Positions 8,421 through 16,885 of a DNA stretch of 64,000 nucleotides are shown piece after piece. The first letter of the stretch is position 1, and each line of letters opens with the position of its first letter. The DNA is from Marinimicrococcus sp033875255 (GTDB taxonomy: Bacteria > Pseudomonadota > Alphaproteobacteria > Geminicoccales > Geminicoccaceae). The stretch covers positions 1 to 64,000 of the forward strand of contig JAWZSN010000011.1 of NCBI GenBank assembly GCA_033875255.1, written 5' to 3'. A program made the translations under genes and the position numbers. Below the pieces are notes generated by a model. The model did not search any database. It was not told where the DNA came from and saw nothing but the letters and a program-made list of their open reading frames with translations.

Positions 8421-9566
8421 CTAGCGGCCGACCGCGTAGCGCTTCAGCTTGTCCTCGTCGACGGCGACGCCCAGGCCCGGACCGGCGGGCACATGCACCC
8501 GCCCCTCGCGCACCGGGAACGGCTCCGTCAGCAGGTCTTCCACGAGATAATAGGTGGCGTGATAGAACTCGCAGCCCAGCGTGATGTTGGGCGTGGTCGC
8601 CACCAGGTGGGTCCCGGCCGCATGGGCAAGGCCGCTCTCGAACATGTCGCCGCCATAGCAGGCCATGCCGGCCGCCTCGCAGATCGCCGCCACCTCCTTG
8701 CCGCGCAGGATGCCGCCGGTCTTCATGATCTTGATGCTGACCACGTCGGCAGCCTTGCGCCGCGCCACCTCGAAGGCGTCGTTGGGGCTGAACACGCTCT
8801 CGTCGGCCAGGATCGGCGTTGCCAGCGAGCGGGTCAGCGCGGCCATGGAATCGAGATGCGGACGGGCCACCGGCTGCTCGATGAAGTCGAAGCCGAACCC
8901 GTCGAGATCGCGCAGCCGCGGCTTGGCCTCGTGGGGCTGGAGGCCCTGGTTGTAGTCGACGCGCAGCCGCGCATCCTCGGGCATGATGCTGCGCAGCCGC
9001 TCGAGCCGGCGCAGCTCGGCCGGGTGGTCCATGAAGCCGGTCTTGATCTTGAAGATCCGCACCCCGTCGGCGAGCAGCCGCTCGGCCAGCGCCATGTCGG
9101 CATCGAGATCCGGGTCGGCCAGCGACACGCTGAGCGGGATGCTCTCGCGCACCACGCCGCCAAGCAGCTCGGCCGCCGAGCAGCCGGCCGCCTGGCCGGC
9201 GAGATCGAGCAGCGCCATCTCCAGCGCCGCCTTGGCCTCGGCATGGCCCACCAGCACCCGGTCGGCCTCGCGCATCAGGGCGGCGATGCGGCCCGGCGAG
9301 CGGCCCATGACCATCGGGCACAGATAGCGCTCCAGCGCTGCCGCCGCCGCCTCGGCGGTGCCGGTGAAGACCGACCAGGGCGAGGCCTCGCCCCAGCCGG
9401 TGAGGCCGCCGGCCTTCAGCTTGAGGACGACGTTGCGGACGGCGCCGGCGACGTCGCCCGAGCCGTGGCTGCGCACGGTGCTCACCGGCAGCTCGACCAG
9501 CGTGACCTCGAAACCGTCGATGATGGGCCCGCCTGCAGCGGCGCCATCGCTAAACGAACGCGTCAT
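8421..9566 (-). CDS. Enolase-superfamily enzyme, muconate-lactonizing (MLE) subgroup
   Basis: The product (381 residues) has an enolase N-terminal cap and TIM barrel. Acid-base lysines are in FKIKTG (K173, K175) and SIKIMKTGG (K279). Metal ligands are D204 (DYNQG), E230 (FIEQP) and D255 (ADESV). The KxK plus opposed Lys pattern is that of the MLE subgroup, which holds cycloisomerases, N-succinylamino acid racemases, dipeptide epimerases, hydroxyproline-betaine epimerase and cis-3-hydroxy-L-proline dehydratase. Given DadA-like and PutA neighbours, an epimerase or dehydratase acting on an amino or imino acid is the best guess; the exact substrate is not readable. ATG 9566 is the start; the gene ends 18 bp before the DadA-like start. 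Confidence 0.85.
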   Translation of the reverse strand: MTRSFSDGAAAGGPIIDGFEVTLVELPVSTVRSHGSGDVAGAVRNVVLKLKAGGLTGWGEASPWSVFTGTAEAAAAALERYLCPMVMGRSPGRIAALMREADRVLVGHAEAKAALEMALLDLAGQAAGCSAAELLGGVVRESIPLSVSLADPDLDADMALAERLLADGVRIFKIKTGFMDHPAELRRLERLRSIMPEDARLRVDYNQGLQPHEAKPRLRDLDGFGFDFIEQPVARPHLDSMAALTRSLATPILADESVFSPNDAFEVARRKAADVVSIKIMKTGGILRGKEVAAICEAAGMACYGGDMFESGLAHAAGTHLVATTPNITLGCEFYHATYYLVEDLLTEPFPVREGRVHVPAGPGLGVAVDEDKLKRYAVGR

Positions 9567-9582
9567 GGAATGCCCCGTCGGA

Positions 9583-10335
9583 TCAGAGGGTCAGGCCGCC
9601 GTCGATATGGATCGACTGGCCGGTGATGTAGGCAGCTTCGGGTGACAGCAGGAAGGCGATGGCGCCTGCCACCTCGGCAGGCTCGGCAAGGCGCCCTGCG
9701 GGGATCGCCTCGACCACGCGCCTGAAGGCCTCCTCGTCGATGGAGGCGTGCGCCCCTTCATCCTTGCGGACATAGCCCGGCACCACGCAGTTGACCGTGG
9801 CGCCGCTCGCCGCGAGCTGGACGGCGAGGCTCTTGGCAAGTGCCTCGAGCGCCGCCTTGGCAGCACCCGACACCGGGAAGACGTGGCCTGCGGCGCGAAA
9901 GCGGTGCGCGCCGAACGAGCTCACCGCCACCACCCGGCCGCGGGCCTCCTCGATCTGCGCCCGGCAAGCTGTCGCCAGCCGGAAGAAGGCGCGCGGCATG
10001 GCGGCATGGGCGGCGTCGAGCTCGGCGGCGGTGGCCGTGCCGAAGGGCGCGCTGTTGGCGAAGCCCGCGCAGGCGACCAGCCCGTCGAGCCTTCCGTGGC
10101 GGGCCACCGCCTCGGCCAGCGCGTCGACCGCGCTGTCCTGGGCGAGATCGCCCAGAACCAGCTCGGCAGCAGCACCCGTCGCGCGCGCCCCCGCCGCGAT
10201 CTCCTCCAGCGCTACCGCGTTGCGGCGGGTGTGGAGGATCAGCGTCGTGCCGGGGCCGGCGAGGCGGCGGGCGGCGGCGGCACCGATGCCGCTGGCCGCT
10301 CCGGTGATCAGCACCACGCGCGAGGAAACGCTCAT
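9583..10335 (-). CDS. SDR-family protein with the catalytic Tyr replaced
   Basis: A classical short-chain dehydrogenase fold of 250 residues. It has the cofactor loop TGAASGIG (~10-17), a catalytic-type Ser in VVAVSSFG, and the C-terminal YITGQSIHIDGGLTL. The YxxxK active-site motif is changed: the segment reads HVFPVSGAAKAAL, which puts Ser where Tyr should be while the Lys is kept. The DNA at ~9865-9890 supports this reading. The protein may therefore not be a normal oxidoreductase, or may act on an unusual substrate. ATG 10335 overlaps the TRAP permease stop by 4 bp (ATGA), so it is co-translated with the transporter. Confidence 0.85.
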   Translation of the reverse strand: MSVSSRVVLITGAASGIGAAAARRLAGPGTTLILHTRRNAVALEEIAAGARATGAAAELVLGDLAQDSAVDALAEAVARHGRLDGLVACAGFANSAPFGTATAAELDAAHAAMPRAFFRLATACRAQIEEARGRVVAVSSFGAHRFRAAGHVFPVSGAAKAALEALAKSLAVQLAASGATVNCVVPGYVRKDEGAHASIDEEAFRRVVEAIPAGRLAEPAEVAGAIAFLLSPEAAYITGQSIHIDGGLTL

Positions 10336-12239
10336 TTGTCGGCTCCGGCCGGTGCCGGGCGACCGGCGCCCAGCGAGAAGACGTGCGGGAGGAAATGGAG
10401 CGCCAGCAGGATCGCTGCCGCCAGCGCGATGCGCGGCAGCTCGTCGATGTTCTCCGACAGCGCCAGGGCCGGTCCGGCCACGATCAGGAGCAGGCGGAAC
10501 GGCAGGACGATCCGGCTCTGGAAGTAGCCTGCGAGGCCGGCGGCCAGCACGGTCAGCGCCAGGAGATTGACGGCGAGCTGCAGCACGATCTCGAGCCATG
10601 GCGCGTCGAGCAGCAGCGCCGGCGTGTAGAGGAAGCTGAAGCCGATGAGGAAGCCGGCGATCGCCATGCGCAGCGCCTGCAGACCGGTCATCATGGGTGG
10701 CGCCTTGGCGATGGAGGCCGCAGCGTAGGAGGCGATCGAGACCGGCGGCGTCGCATCGGCCAGGATGGCGAAATAGAAGACGAAGAGATGGGCTGCCAGC
10801 AGCGGCACGCCGAACTCGCCGGTGAGGGTCGCCGCACCGATCGAGGAGGTGATGATGTAGGCGGCCGAGGTCGGCAGGCCCATGCCCAGCAGCAGGGTCG
10901 TGAACATCAAGAGCACGCCGGCGATCAGCAGCACGCCGCCCGAGGCCGAGGCGATCATCGAGCCGAAGGAGAGCACCAGCCCGGTGACGGTCAGCCCTGC
11001 CACGATCATGCCCGCACCCACGCAGGCCATGGCGACGATGGTGATGTTGCAGCCGGCGCGCACGAGAACCCAGAAGAGGTCCTCGAGCGACAGCCGCGTG
11101 TGGCGGCGCAGCATCGACACGCCGAGCGAGGCGATGATGGACCACAAGGCGGCGAAATGCGGGCTGAAGCGCATGATGAGCAGGCCGAGCAGCACCACCA
11201 CCGGCAACAGCAGGTGCAGGTCGCGGAGCACCGATCGCCAGGTCGGGATCTGCTCCTCGGGCAGCCCCGCCAGGCCCAGCCGCTTGGCCTCGAGATGGAC
11301 GGTCACCAGGAGCATGAAGAAGTAGCAGAGCGCGCCCAGGCTCGCCGCCTTGACGATCTCGAGATAGGGAATGTTGGTGATCTCGGCCATCACGAAGGCG
11401 CCCGCCCCCATGATCGGCGGCATGAGCTGGCCGCCGACGCTGGCCGCCGCCTCCACGCCGCCGGCGAAGGCCGGCCGGTAGCCCAGGCGCTTCATCATCG
11501 GGATGGTGAAGGAGCCGGTGGCGAAGACGTTGGCCGAGGACGAGCCGCTCATCGTGCCGAAGAAGGCAGAGGTGATCACGGCCACCTTGCCGGGCCCGCC
11601 GGTCTGCCGCCCGGCGAGGCGCGAGCCTACATTGTTGAAGAACGAGCCCAGGCCGATTCCCTCGACGAAGGCGCCGAAGGCGATGAAGATCGCCACCATG
11701 GTGGTCGAGATGCCGGTGAGCGTGCCGTAGACGCCCATCCCGTTGCGCAGATACATGATCTCGATGATCTCCCAGGTCGGGAGATCGCGGTAGCCCCAGA
11801 CGCCGGGCCAGTATTCGGTGGTGAAGAGATAGACGAGAATGACCGTGGCGAGCCCGGCAAGCATGGGCGAGACCGCGCGGCGCAGCGCCTCGATCATCAA
11901 GGCGGTGATGAGCCCGCCCAGCCACAGCTCGGCGGTGGTCAGCTCGTCGAGGCCCTCGAGCCGCAGGTTGATGCGGTCGGCCTCGAGCCAGGAGTAGAGG
12001 CTGGGCACCACCGCGAGCAGGCCCAGCGTCAGGTCGGGCAGCGAGGGCCGGCTCTGCGGCGAGCGGCCGGGCCGCGCCGGGAACAGGAAGAAGGCCAGCG
12101 GCAGGAACAGGAGCAGATGGAGCGAGCGCTGCGAGCGCGGCTCCAGATAGCCTATCCACGCCGTGTAGAGCTGGAACAGCGTCGCCGCTGCGGCCCATAT
12201 GGCGATCGCCAGCCCCGCCTTGCCCTTCAAGTCCCGCAT
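10332..12239 (-). CDS. TRAP transporter fused permease (TAXI type)
   Basis: A 635-residue inner-membrane protein combining the small 4-helix and large 12-helix TRAP subunits in one chain, the arrangement normally paired with TAXI-type binding proteins. Many hydrophobic segments are evident, along with the conserved DctM-like region FFGTMSGSSSANVFATGSF and MPPIMGAGAFVMAE. It moves organic solutes inward using an ion gradient. The receptor gene lies immediately upstream (12321-13298). ATG 12239 has GGGGGAG upstream. Substrates of this type include carboxylates and amino acids; this one is presumably the compound degraded by the neighbouring enzymes. Confidence 0.95.
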   Translation of the reverse strand: MRDLKGKAGLAIAIWAAAATLFQLYTAWIGYLEPRSQRSLHLLLFLPLAFFLFPARPGRSPQSRPSLPDLTLGLLAVVPSLYSWLEADRINLRLEGLDELTTAELWLGGLITALMIEALRRAVSPMLAGLATVILVYLFTTEYWPGVWGYRDLPTWEIIEIMYLRNGMGVYGTLTGISTTMVAIFIAFGAFVEGIGLGSFFNNVGSRLAGRQTGGPGKVAVITSAFFGTMSGSSSANVFATGSFTIPMMKRLGYRPAFAGGVEAAASVGGQLMPPIMGAGAFVMAEITNIPYLEIVKAASLGALCYFFMLLVTVHLEAKRLGLAGLPEEQIPTWRSVLRDLHLLLPVVVLLGLLIMRFSPHFAALWSIIASLGVSMLRRHTRLSLEDLFWVLVRAGCNITIVAMACVGAGMIVAGLTVTGLVLSFGSMIASASGGVLLIAGVLLMFTTLLLGMGLPTSAAYIITSSIGAATLTGEFGVPLLAAHLFVFYFAILADATPPVSIASYAAASIAKAPPMMTGLQALRMAIAGFLIGFSFLYTPALLLDAPWLEIVLQLAVNLLALTVLAAGLAGYFQSRIVLPFRLLLIVAGPALALSENIDELPRIALAAAILLALHFLPHVFSLGAGRPAPAGADK

Positions 12240-12320
12240 CGCGGCTCCCCCGATGCCGCCGCTGGCGGCCCAAACATGCCGGCCGGACGGGCGGCAGATG
12301 CCGCCCGCCCGTGCCGGAGC

Positions 12321-13298
12321 TTACATGTAGCCCTGTTCCTTGTAGTACCGGGCGGCACCAGGATGGATGGGCGCAGGCGCGCTCTTCGCAGCCGTGGCAC
12401 AGTCGAACACGCTCATGCTCTGGTGGATGGTCGCGAGCTTGTCGCTGTTCTCGCAGAGCGTCTTGGTGATGTTGTAGACCGTGTCCTCGGACACGTCCTT
12501 GTTCACCATCAGCGTGGTGGCCATGATGATCGTCGGCTCCGGCCCGTCCTGCGCGGAGGGATAGGTACCGGCCGGCAGGGAGCCCTTGGTGTAGCCATAG
12601 GTCTCGGCCATGGCGTCCTGGACGCTCTCGGGCCACGGCAGGATCTCGGCGTCGCGCGACTGGGTCATCTCGACGATCGCCGCACCGGGAATGCCCAGCG
12701 CGTGGAACACGTAGTCGACCTGGCCGTCGGCGAACTGGCTGCCGCTGGCGGCGTAGTCAAGAAGGTTGATCTTCCAGCCGCGCTCGCTGCGCAACCGGTC
12801 ATAGTCGGTGCCGTAATGAGCCATCAGATAGCGGAAGGTCTGCTCGTCCGACGAGCCCGACTGGGTTACCGCAATCTTGACGTTCTCGGCCTTGGTGAAG
12901 AGCTCCTCGAAGTCCTTCACCGGCGCGTTCTCGGCCGCCACCAGATGCAAGTAGATGTCGGAGAAGCTCATTCCGATCATCTGCAGGTTCTCGTGCGGCT
13001 TGCCCTCGTAGTTGAACTTCCCCTTCGACGCCGCGAAGGTGAAGATGTCGAGGCCGCTGCCGAGCTGGCTGATGTTGCGCTCGACCTTGGTCGGGTTGGC
13101 GGTGCCGCCGCCGGGGACCACCTTGATGGTGAGGCCGGGATTGGCCTCCTGGAGCATGTTGGCCATGCCGGATGCCTGGGTGTACCAGCCGCCGCCGATC
13201 TGGCCGGCGGTCCACTCCAGCGTCTCGGCCGAGGAAGCGGCGGCGAAGCCGGTGAGCGCGGTGCCGGCGACCAGCGCCATCATTGTCCGTCGAAGCAT
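12321..13298 (-). CDS. TAXI-family TRAP transporter solute receptor
   Basis: A 325-residue periplasmic protein. ATG 13298 has GGGAGGGA about 6 bases upstream, and the first ~24 residues (MLRRTMMALVAGTALTGFAA...) form a signal peptide. The mature protein carries TAXI-family signatures: GQIGGGWYTQASGMA near the N-terminus, VVPGGGTANP and AVTQSGSSDE. It would bind the imported solute and hand it to the fused permease encoded directly downstream. The ligand cannot be read from sequence; in this family glutamate, glutamine and other small carboxylates are known or suspected. Confidence 0.95.
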   Translation of the reverse strand: MLRRTMMALVAGTALTGFAAASSAETLEWTAGQIGGGWYTQASGMANMLQEANPGLTIKVVPGGGTANPTKVERNISQLGSGLDIFTFAASKGKFNYEGKPHENLQMIGMSFSDIYLHLVAAENAPVKDFEELFTKAENVKIAVTQSGSSDEQTFRYLMAHYGTDYDRLRSERGWKINLLDYAASGSQFADGQVDYVFHALGIPGAAIVEMTQSRDAEILPWPESVQDAMAETYGYTKGSLPAGTYPSAQDGPEPTIIMATTLMVNKDVSEDTVYNITKTLCENSDKLATIHQSMSVFDCATAAKSAPAPIHPGAARYYKEQGYM

Positions 13299-13364
13299 GT
13301 CGTCCCTCCCTGCAGGGTGTGCTCTTGGGCAAGGCCGCACGCCCACAGGCGCGCGGCGCGCTCC

Positions 13365-14090
13365 TCAGTCCTCCGGCGGCGCGAAGCGGCGCGGCCTGAG
13401 GGCTTGATGGAACCACAGCATGAAGCTGTAGATGTCGAACACCGGCAGGCCGGTGCTTCTTCTCAAGGCGGCCGCATAGGGCACCATGTTGGTGCATTCA
13501 AGCAGGATCGCCCCGACCTCGGGATGTTCGCGCACGAGCCGGGCGCCGGCGTCGAGAATGTCCTGCTCGGCCGCCGCCACGTCGAGCTCGAGCTCGCCGT
13601 CGAGGATCACCCGGCTGAACTCGCGGCCGCCCTCGGTGCCGACGACGGGGGTGCCCTCGGGCACCCCCGCCCCGCGCAGATGCGCGGCGGTCAGCGTACC
13701 CGCCGAGATGGTGAGTATGCCCACCTTCCTGCCCGGCGGCAGCAGCCTCTCGATGAAGGCGGCCTGCATCAGCGACGAGGTTGCCACCGGCACCCCCAGA
13801 TCGCCCGCCAGCCGCTCCTGGAAAATCGACAGGAACCCGCAATTGGTGGTGATCCCGTCGGCCCCGCAGGCGACCAGCTCGCGCGCCGCCTGGAGAAAGC
13901 TCGCATAGAGCCCGTCCGCTCCGTGCCGCACCACCCGGTCGGGCGATGCGGCCGGAACGACCCGGTAGAGGACCGGAAAAGGCCAGGTTTCGGCATTGCC
14001 CATGTCGCCGGGAATGCGCGGGAAGCGCGCTTCCAGCATCAGGATTCCGAGCCGGGCCCCGTAGACCGCCTTGCCGCCTTTGGCCTTCAT
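13365..14090 (-). CDS. Aspartate/glutamate/hydantoin racemase-fold protein
   Basis: At 241 residues the product fits the Asp/Glu racemase superfamily (two similar lobes, each giving one active-site Cys). Candidate cysteines are in ITTNCGFL (~97-104) and LLECTNM (~207-213). The opening GARLGILMLEARFPRIPGD resembles members annotated as aspartate/glutamate racemase family or maleate-isomerase-like proteins. Members racemise amino acids or hydantoins or isomerise and decarboxylate small acids without cofactor. Placed between the TPP enzyme and the TRAP receptor, it probably interconverts enantiomers of the imported substrate. ATG 14090 has GAGGAG upstream. Confidence 0.8.
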   Translation of the reverse strand: MKAKGGKAVYGARLGILMLEARFPRIPGDMGNAETWPFPVLYRVVPAASPDRVVRHGADGLYASFLQAARELVACGADGITTNCGFLSIFQERLAGDLGVPVATSSLMQAAFIERLLPPGRKVGILTISAGTLTAAHLRGAGVPEGTPVVGTEGGREFSRVILDGELELDVAAAEQDILDAGARLVREHPEVGAILLECTNMVPYAAALRRSTGLPVFDIYSFMLWFHQALRPRRFAPPED

Positions 14091-14103
14091 GATCCGATCC
14101 TCC

Positions 14104-15801
14104 TCAGGCGACCCACTCGGTCACCGGCGCGCGGGCCTCGTGCAGCGGCTGCGCGATCACGTCGACCAGGGTCGGACCGTCATGCTCGAAGGCCTGCTTG
14201 AGGGCGCCGCGCAGGTCCTGCGGATCCTCGACCCGCCAGGCCTTGAGGCCGAACGCCTCGGCGACCTTGGCATGGTCGGTGCGGCTGAAGTCGACCGAGA
14301 AGTAGCGCTCGCCAAAGCCGCTCTTCTGGCCGGCCTTGATCCAGCCGAAGACGCTGTTGGAGACGACGATGATGGTGATCGGCAGCTTGAGCCGCACGAA
14401 GGTCTCGAGCTCGCCGGCATTGAAGCCGAAGCTGCCGTCGCCGCAGATCGCCACCGCCTTGGTGCTGCTGTCGCCCATATGGGCGCCGATCACGCCCGGC
14501 AGGGCGTAGCCCAGCGCGCCGTGGGCGCGGTTGGTGATGTAGCGGCGACCGGCCTCCTGGAGCTGGTAGTAGCCCGAGACATAGGGGCAGGGCGTGCCGG
14601 GATCGGCGACGATGATGGCGTCGCGAGGCAGCAGGTCCTGCAGCTCGGCGATCAGCCGCTCGGGGCGGATCGGCGCGTCGGTGCCGCGGGCCAGCTCGCG
14701 GAAGACGCGGTAGCGCTCCTCGCGGGCCGCGGCCACCAGCTTCTCGGCCGCCGCACGCGAGCCGCGCGGCTCGAGCTCGGCCAGGGCCCGGTTGAGGGCC
14801 GCCAGCACCGGCCGGGCGTCGCCCATCAGCGACACGTCGGTCGGGTAGTTGGCGCTCAGCGCCGAGGCGTCGGCGTCGATATGGATCACCTTGACCTTGC
14901 CGGGGACCGGGTGGCGCCAGCGCTCGGTGGTGACCGAGCCGGCGCGGCAGCCGACCAGCAGCACGAGATCGGCCTGGTCGACCACCTCGCGCGCCGAGGC
15001 GCAGCCGCCATTGCTGCCGACCACGCCCAGCGCCAGCGGATGGGTCTCGGCGATGACGCCCTTGCCGCTGATCGAGGTCGCGACCGGTGCGCCGATCCGC
15101 TCGGCGAGCTGGCGCACCTCCTCGAAGGCGCGGGCGATGATCGGGCCGCCGCCGCAGATGATCAGCGGGCGCTCGGCTGCCGCCAGCAGCTCGGCGGCCT
15201 GCTCGACCGGCTGGCCGTCGGCGCCGGTGGGGGCCGCCGGATAGCTGCCGAAGCGGGCATCGGCATGGACCGTCTCGACGTCGACCGGCGCCTTCTGGAC
15301 GTCGAAAGGCAGGCCGATATGAGCAGCACCGGGCTTGCCGGTGGTCATCTGGCGGAACGCCGTGCGCATGGCGCCGGGGATCTGCGAGGCCTGGTCGATG
15401 ACCGTGTTCCACTTGGTCACCGGCCGGAACAGGGCCTCCTGGTCGAGCTCGGTCAGGGTGAACTTGCCGCGCCCGCCGACACCGATGTCGGTGGTCACGG
15501 CGAGCAGCGGGATCGAGCTCTCGTTGGCCTCGACCACACCCGGCAGGATGTAGGTCGCACCGCCGCCGCTCGGGCCCTCGCACACGCCGACCTTGCCGGT
15601 GATGCGGGCATAGCAGTCGGCCATGTAGGCGGCCGAGCGCTCGTCACGGGTGAGGATGTGGGTCATCCCGTGGTCGAGCCGGTGGAGCGCGTCGTAGAAA
15701 GGCAGGCTGGTGTCGCCGCACAGGCCGAAGATCTTCTCCACACCATGCATCTGCAGCATGCGGACGAAGGCCTCTGCCCCCGTCATCTGATTGGTCTCCA
15801 T
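14104..15801 (-). CDS. Thiamine-diphosphate enzyme, acetolactate synthase-like
   Basis: A 565-residue protein with the three-domain layout of the acetolactate synthase/pyruvate decarboxylase family: N-terminal pyrimidine-binding domain (VEKIFGLCGDTSLPFYDAL; catalytic-type Glu in TRDERSAAYMAD), a central domain, and a C-terminal diphosphate-binding domain with GDGSFGFNAGELET. Members cleave or join 2-oxo acids; glyoxylate carboligase, sulfoacetaldehyde acetyltransferase and benzoylformate decarboxylase are relatives. Since the operon encodes amino-acid oxidation (DadA-like), this enzyme may decarboxylate the resulting 2-oxo acid; that is inference. ATG 15801 has AGGAAGG upstream. Only 10 bp separate it from the GntR stop. 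Confidence 0.88.
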   Translation of the reverse strand: METNQMTGAEAFVRMLQMHGVEKIFGLCGDTSLPFYDALHRLDHGMTHILTRDERSAAYMADCYARITGKVGVCEGPSGGGATYILPGVVEANESSIPLLAVTTDIGVGGRGKFTLTELDQEALFRPVTKWNTVIDQASQIPGAMRTAFRQMTTGKPGAAHIGLPFDVQKAPVDVETVHADARFGSYPAAPTGADGQPVEQAAELLAAAERPLIICGGGPIIARAFEEVRQLAERIGAPVATSISGKGVIAETHPLALGVVGSNGGCASAREVVDQADLVLLVGCRAGSVTTERWRHPVPGKVKVIHIDADASALSANYPTDVSLMGDARPVLAALNRALAELEPRGSRAAAEKLVAAAREERYRVFRELARGTDAPIRPERLIAELQDLLPRDAIIVADPGTPCPYVSGYYQLQEAGRRYITNRAHGALGYALPGVIGAHMGDSSTKAVAICGDGSFGFNAGELETFVRLKLPITIIVVSNSVFGWIKAGQKSGFGERYFSVDFSRTDHAKVAEAFGLKAWRVEDPQDLRGALKQAFEHDGPTLVDVIAQPLHEARAPVTEWVA

Positions 15802-15811
15802 CGCCGCCTTC

Positions 15812-16549
15812 CTATTGTGCCGCGTGATTGTCGTTGAGATGCGCCGTGTAGATGTGGGCGTAGCCCTTCCTGATCATCTCGATGATCTGGTCCTGGCGCA
15901 GACTGATGTGCCGGCGCATCTGCTCGACCGCCGCCGCCGCGTCACGCGCCTGCACCAGCTCGAGGATCCGCAGATGCTCGCTCTGGGTGGCACGGCGCCG
16001 CCCCTCCATGTTGATCCAGCGCATGAAGTGGATGCGGTCGTTCAGGTTCTCGAGGATGCGCGTCAGCTCGGCATTGCCGGCGAGCCGCGCCAGCCGCTGG
16101 TGAAAGCCCACGTCGAGGCGCATGAGATGGTCGATCTCGCTCTCGTCGGGCTGGGCCACGCTCTCGCGAAGAAACGCCTCGAGGTCGGCCAGGCCCTGGT
16201 CGCGGGCGCGCTCGGCAGCGAGCCTCGTGATGGCTCCCTCGACCTCGGCGCGCGCCTCGTAGAGCTCGAAGACCTCCTGCGGGTCCAGCTCCCGGGCGGC
16301 AAAGCCGCGCTGCGGCAAAGCCACTAGCAGCCCCTCGGCGGTCAGCCGGTTGAGCGCCTCGCGCAGCGGCGTCCGGCTGATCTGCAGCCGCTCGGCAAGC
16401 TCGGTCTCGCCGAGACGCTCGCCTGGCCGCAGCTCGAAATCCATCGCCATCCGCCGCACCGCCGCATAGGCCCGCTGCGCCGAGCTGGCCCTGCCCTCCC
16501 CGGGCGGCGGCGGCACCGCGGTGCCGGATCTTTGTATGCGCCTCTGCAT
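15812..16549 (-). CDS. GntR-family transcriptional regulator, FCD type
   Basis: The product (245 residues from ATG 16549) has an N-terminal winged helix, with ETELAERLQISRTPLREALNRL as recognition region, and a C-terminal all-helical FCD ligand-binding domain with the metal-site pattern (RLDVGFHQRLARLAGN; HLRILELVQARD; MRRHI). Members sense small carboxylates or amino acids and usually repress the adjacent operon. It is the first gene of the catabolic operon and so probably regulates it and itself. A TTG start at 16609 is possible, but its Shine-Dalgarno abuts the codon and it would place the palindrome at 16558-16565 inside the gene. Confidence 0.92.
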   Translation of the reverse strand: MQRRIQRSGTAVPPPPGEGRASSAQRAYAAVRRMAMDFELRPGERLGETELAERLQISRTPLREALNRLTAEGLLVALPQRGFAARELDPQEVFELYEARAEVEGAITRLAAERARDQGLADLEAFLRESVAQPDESEIDHLMRLDVGFHQRLARLAGNAELTRILENLNDRIHFMRWINMEGRRRATQSEHLRILELVQARDAAAAVEQMRRHISLRQDQIIEMIRKGYAHIYTAHLNDNHAAQ

Positions 16550-16557
16550 GCCGCGTC

Positions 16558-16565
16558 TGTATACA
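16558..16565. promoter_or_regulatory. TGTATACA palindrome, likely GntR operator
   Basis: The perfect 8-bp palindrome TGTATACA lies 9 bp upstream of the chosen GntR start codon. FCD-type GntR regulators commonly bind palindromes with a central GTATAC or similar core. Position and symmetry suggest autoregulation and control of the downstream operon; no binding data are available from sequence. Confidence 0.45.
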
Positions 16566-16733
16566 TGGGCGAATGCAGCACGCAAGCGAGGATTGCGCCG
16601 CACACGCAACTCCCCCGCACGGCCGGTCCGCGGGGGAGCCGCGCTGAAGCCGGCGATGGATCCGCCCCGGAGCGCTTACCTGACGGGTGGGAGCGAGGCG
16701 GGACCGGGGCTTCGGCCGGCGCGATGCCGCAGG

Positions 16734-16762
16734 GCGCTGCGCGCGGCTTTTGTTTCTGTCAG
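16734..16762 (+). repeat. Interspersed terminator-like element, copy C (short)
   Basis: GCGCTGCGCGCGGCTTTTG followed by TTTCTGTCAG matches the start and end of copies A (3409-3450) and B (58311-58352) with the middle ~8 bases missing. It points toward the terminator at 16795-16828 on the other strand, giving an inverted pair like that at 58311/58552. Confidence 0.55.
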
Positions 16763-16794
16763 CCGATGCCCCGCGTGCCAGACGCCACCGTCAC

Positions 16795-16828
16795 CCCAGA
16801 AAAAAAGGAAAACCGGCTGCGCGCAGCC
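16795..16828 (-). terminator. Rho-independent terminator of the pyruvyltransferase operon
   Basis: On the minus strand the perfect palindrome GGCTGCGCGCAGCC (16815-16828) is followed by GGTTTTCC and an unbroken run of T, as in a classical intrinsic terminator. It lies ~60 bp after the stop of the gene at 16886-18109. Confidence 0.75.
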
Positions 16829-16885
16829 CCTTGCCTGGCACCACTGGCGAGGGCCAGCTCCGGCGTCCGTCCGTTCACCGCATCC

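Larger units (their letters stand above)
16550..16885. other. Intergenic region upstream of the catabolic operon
   Basis: No gene is seen here. It contains the GntR operator candidate (16558-16565), copy C of the interspersed terminator-like element (16734-16762) and a strong minus-strand terminator for the pyruvyltransferase operon (16795-16828). It marks the boundary between the catabolic operon and the polysaccharide locus. Confidence 0.6.
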
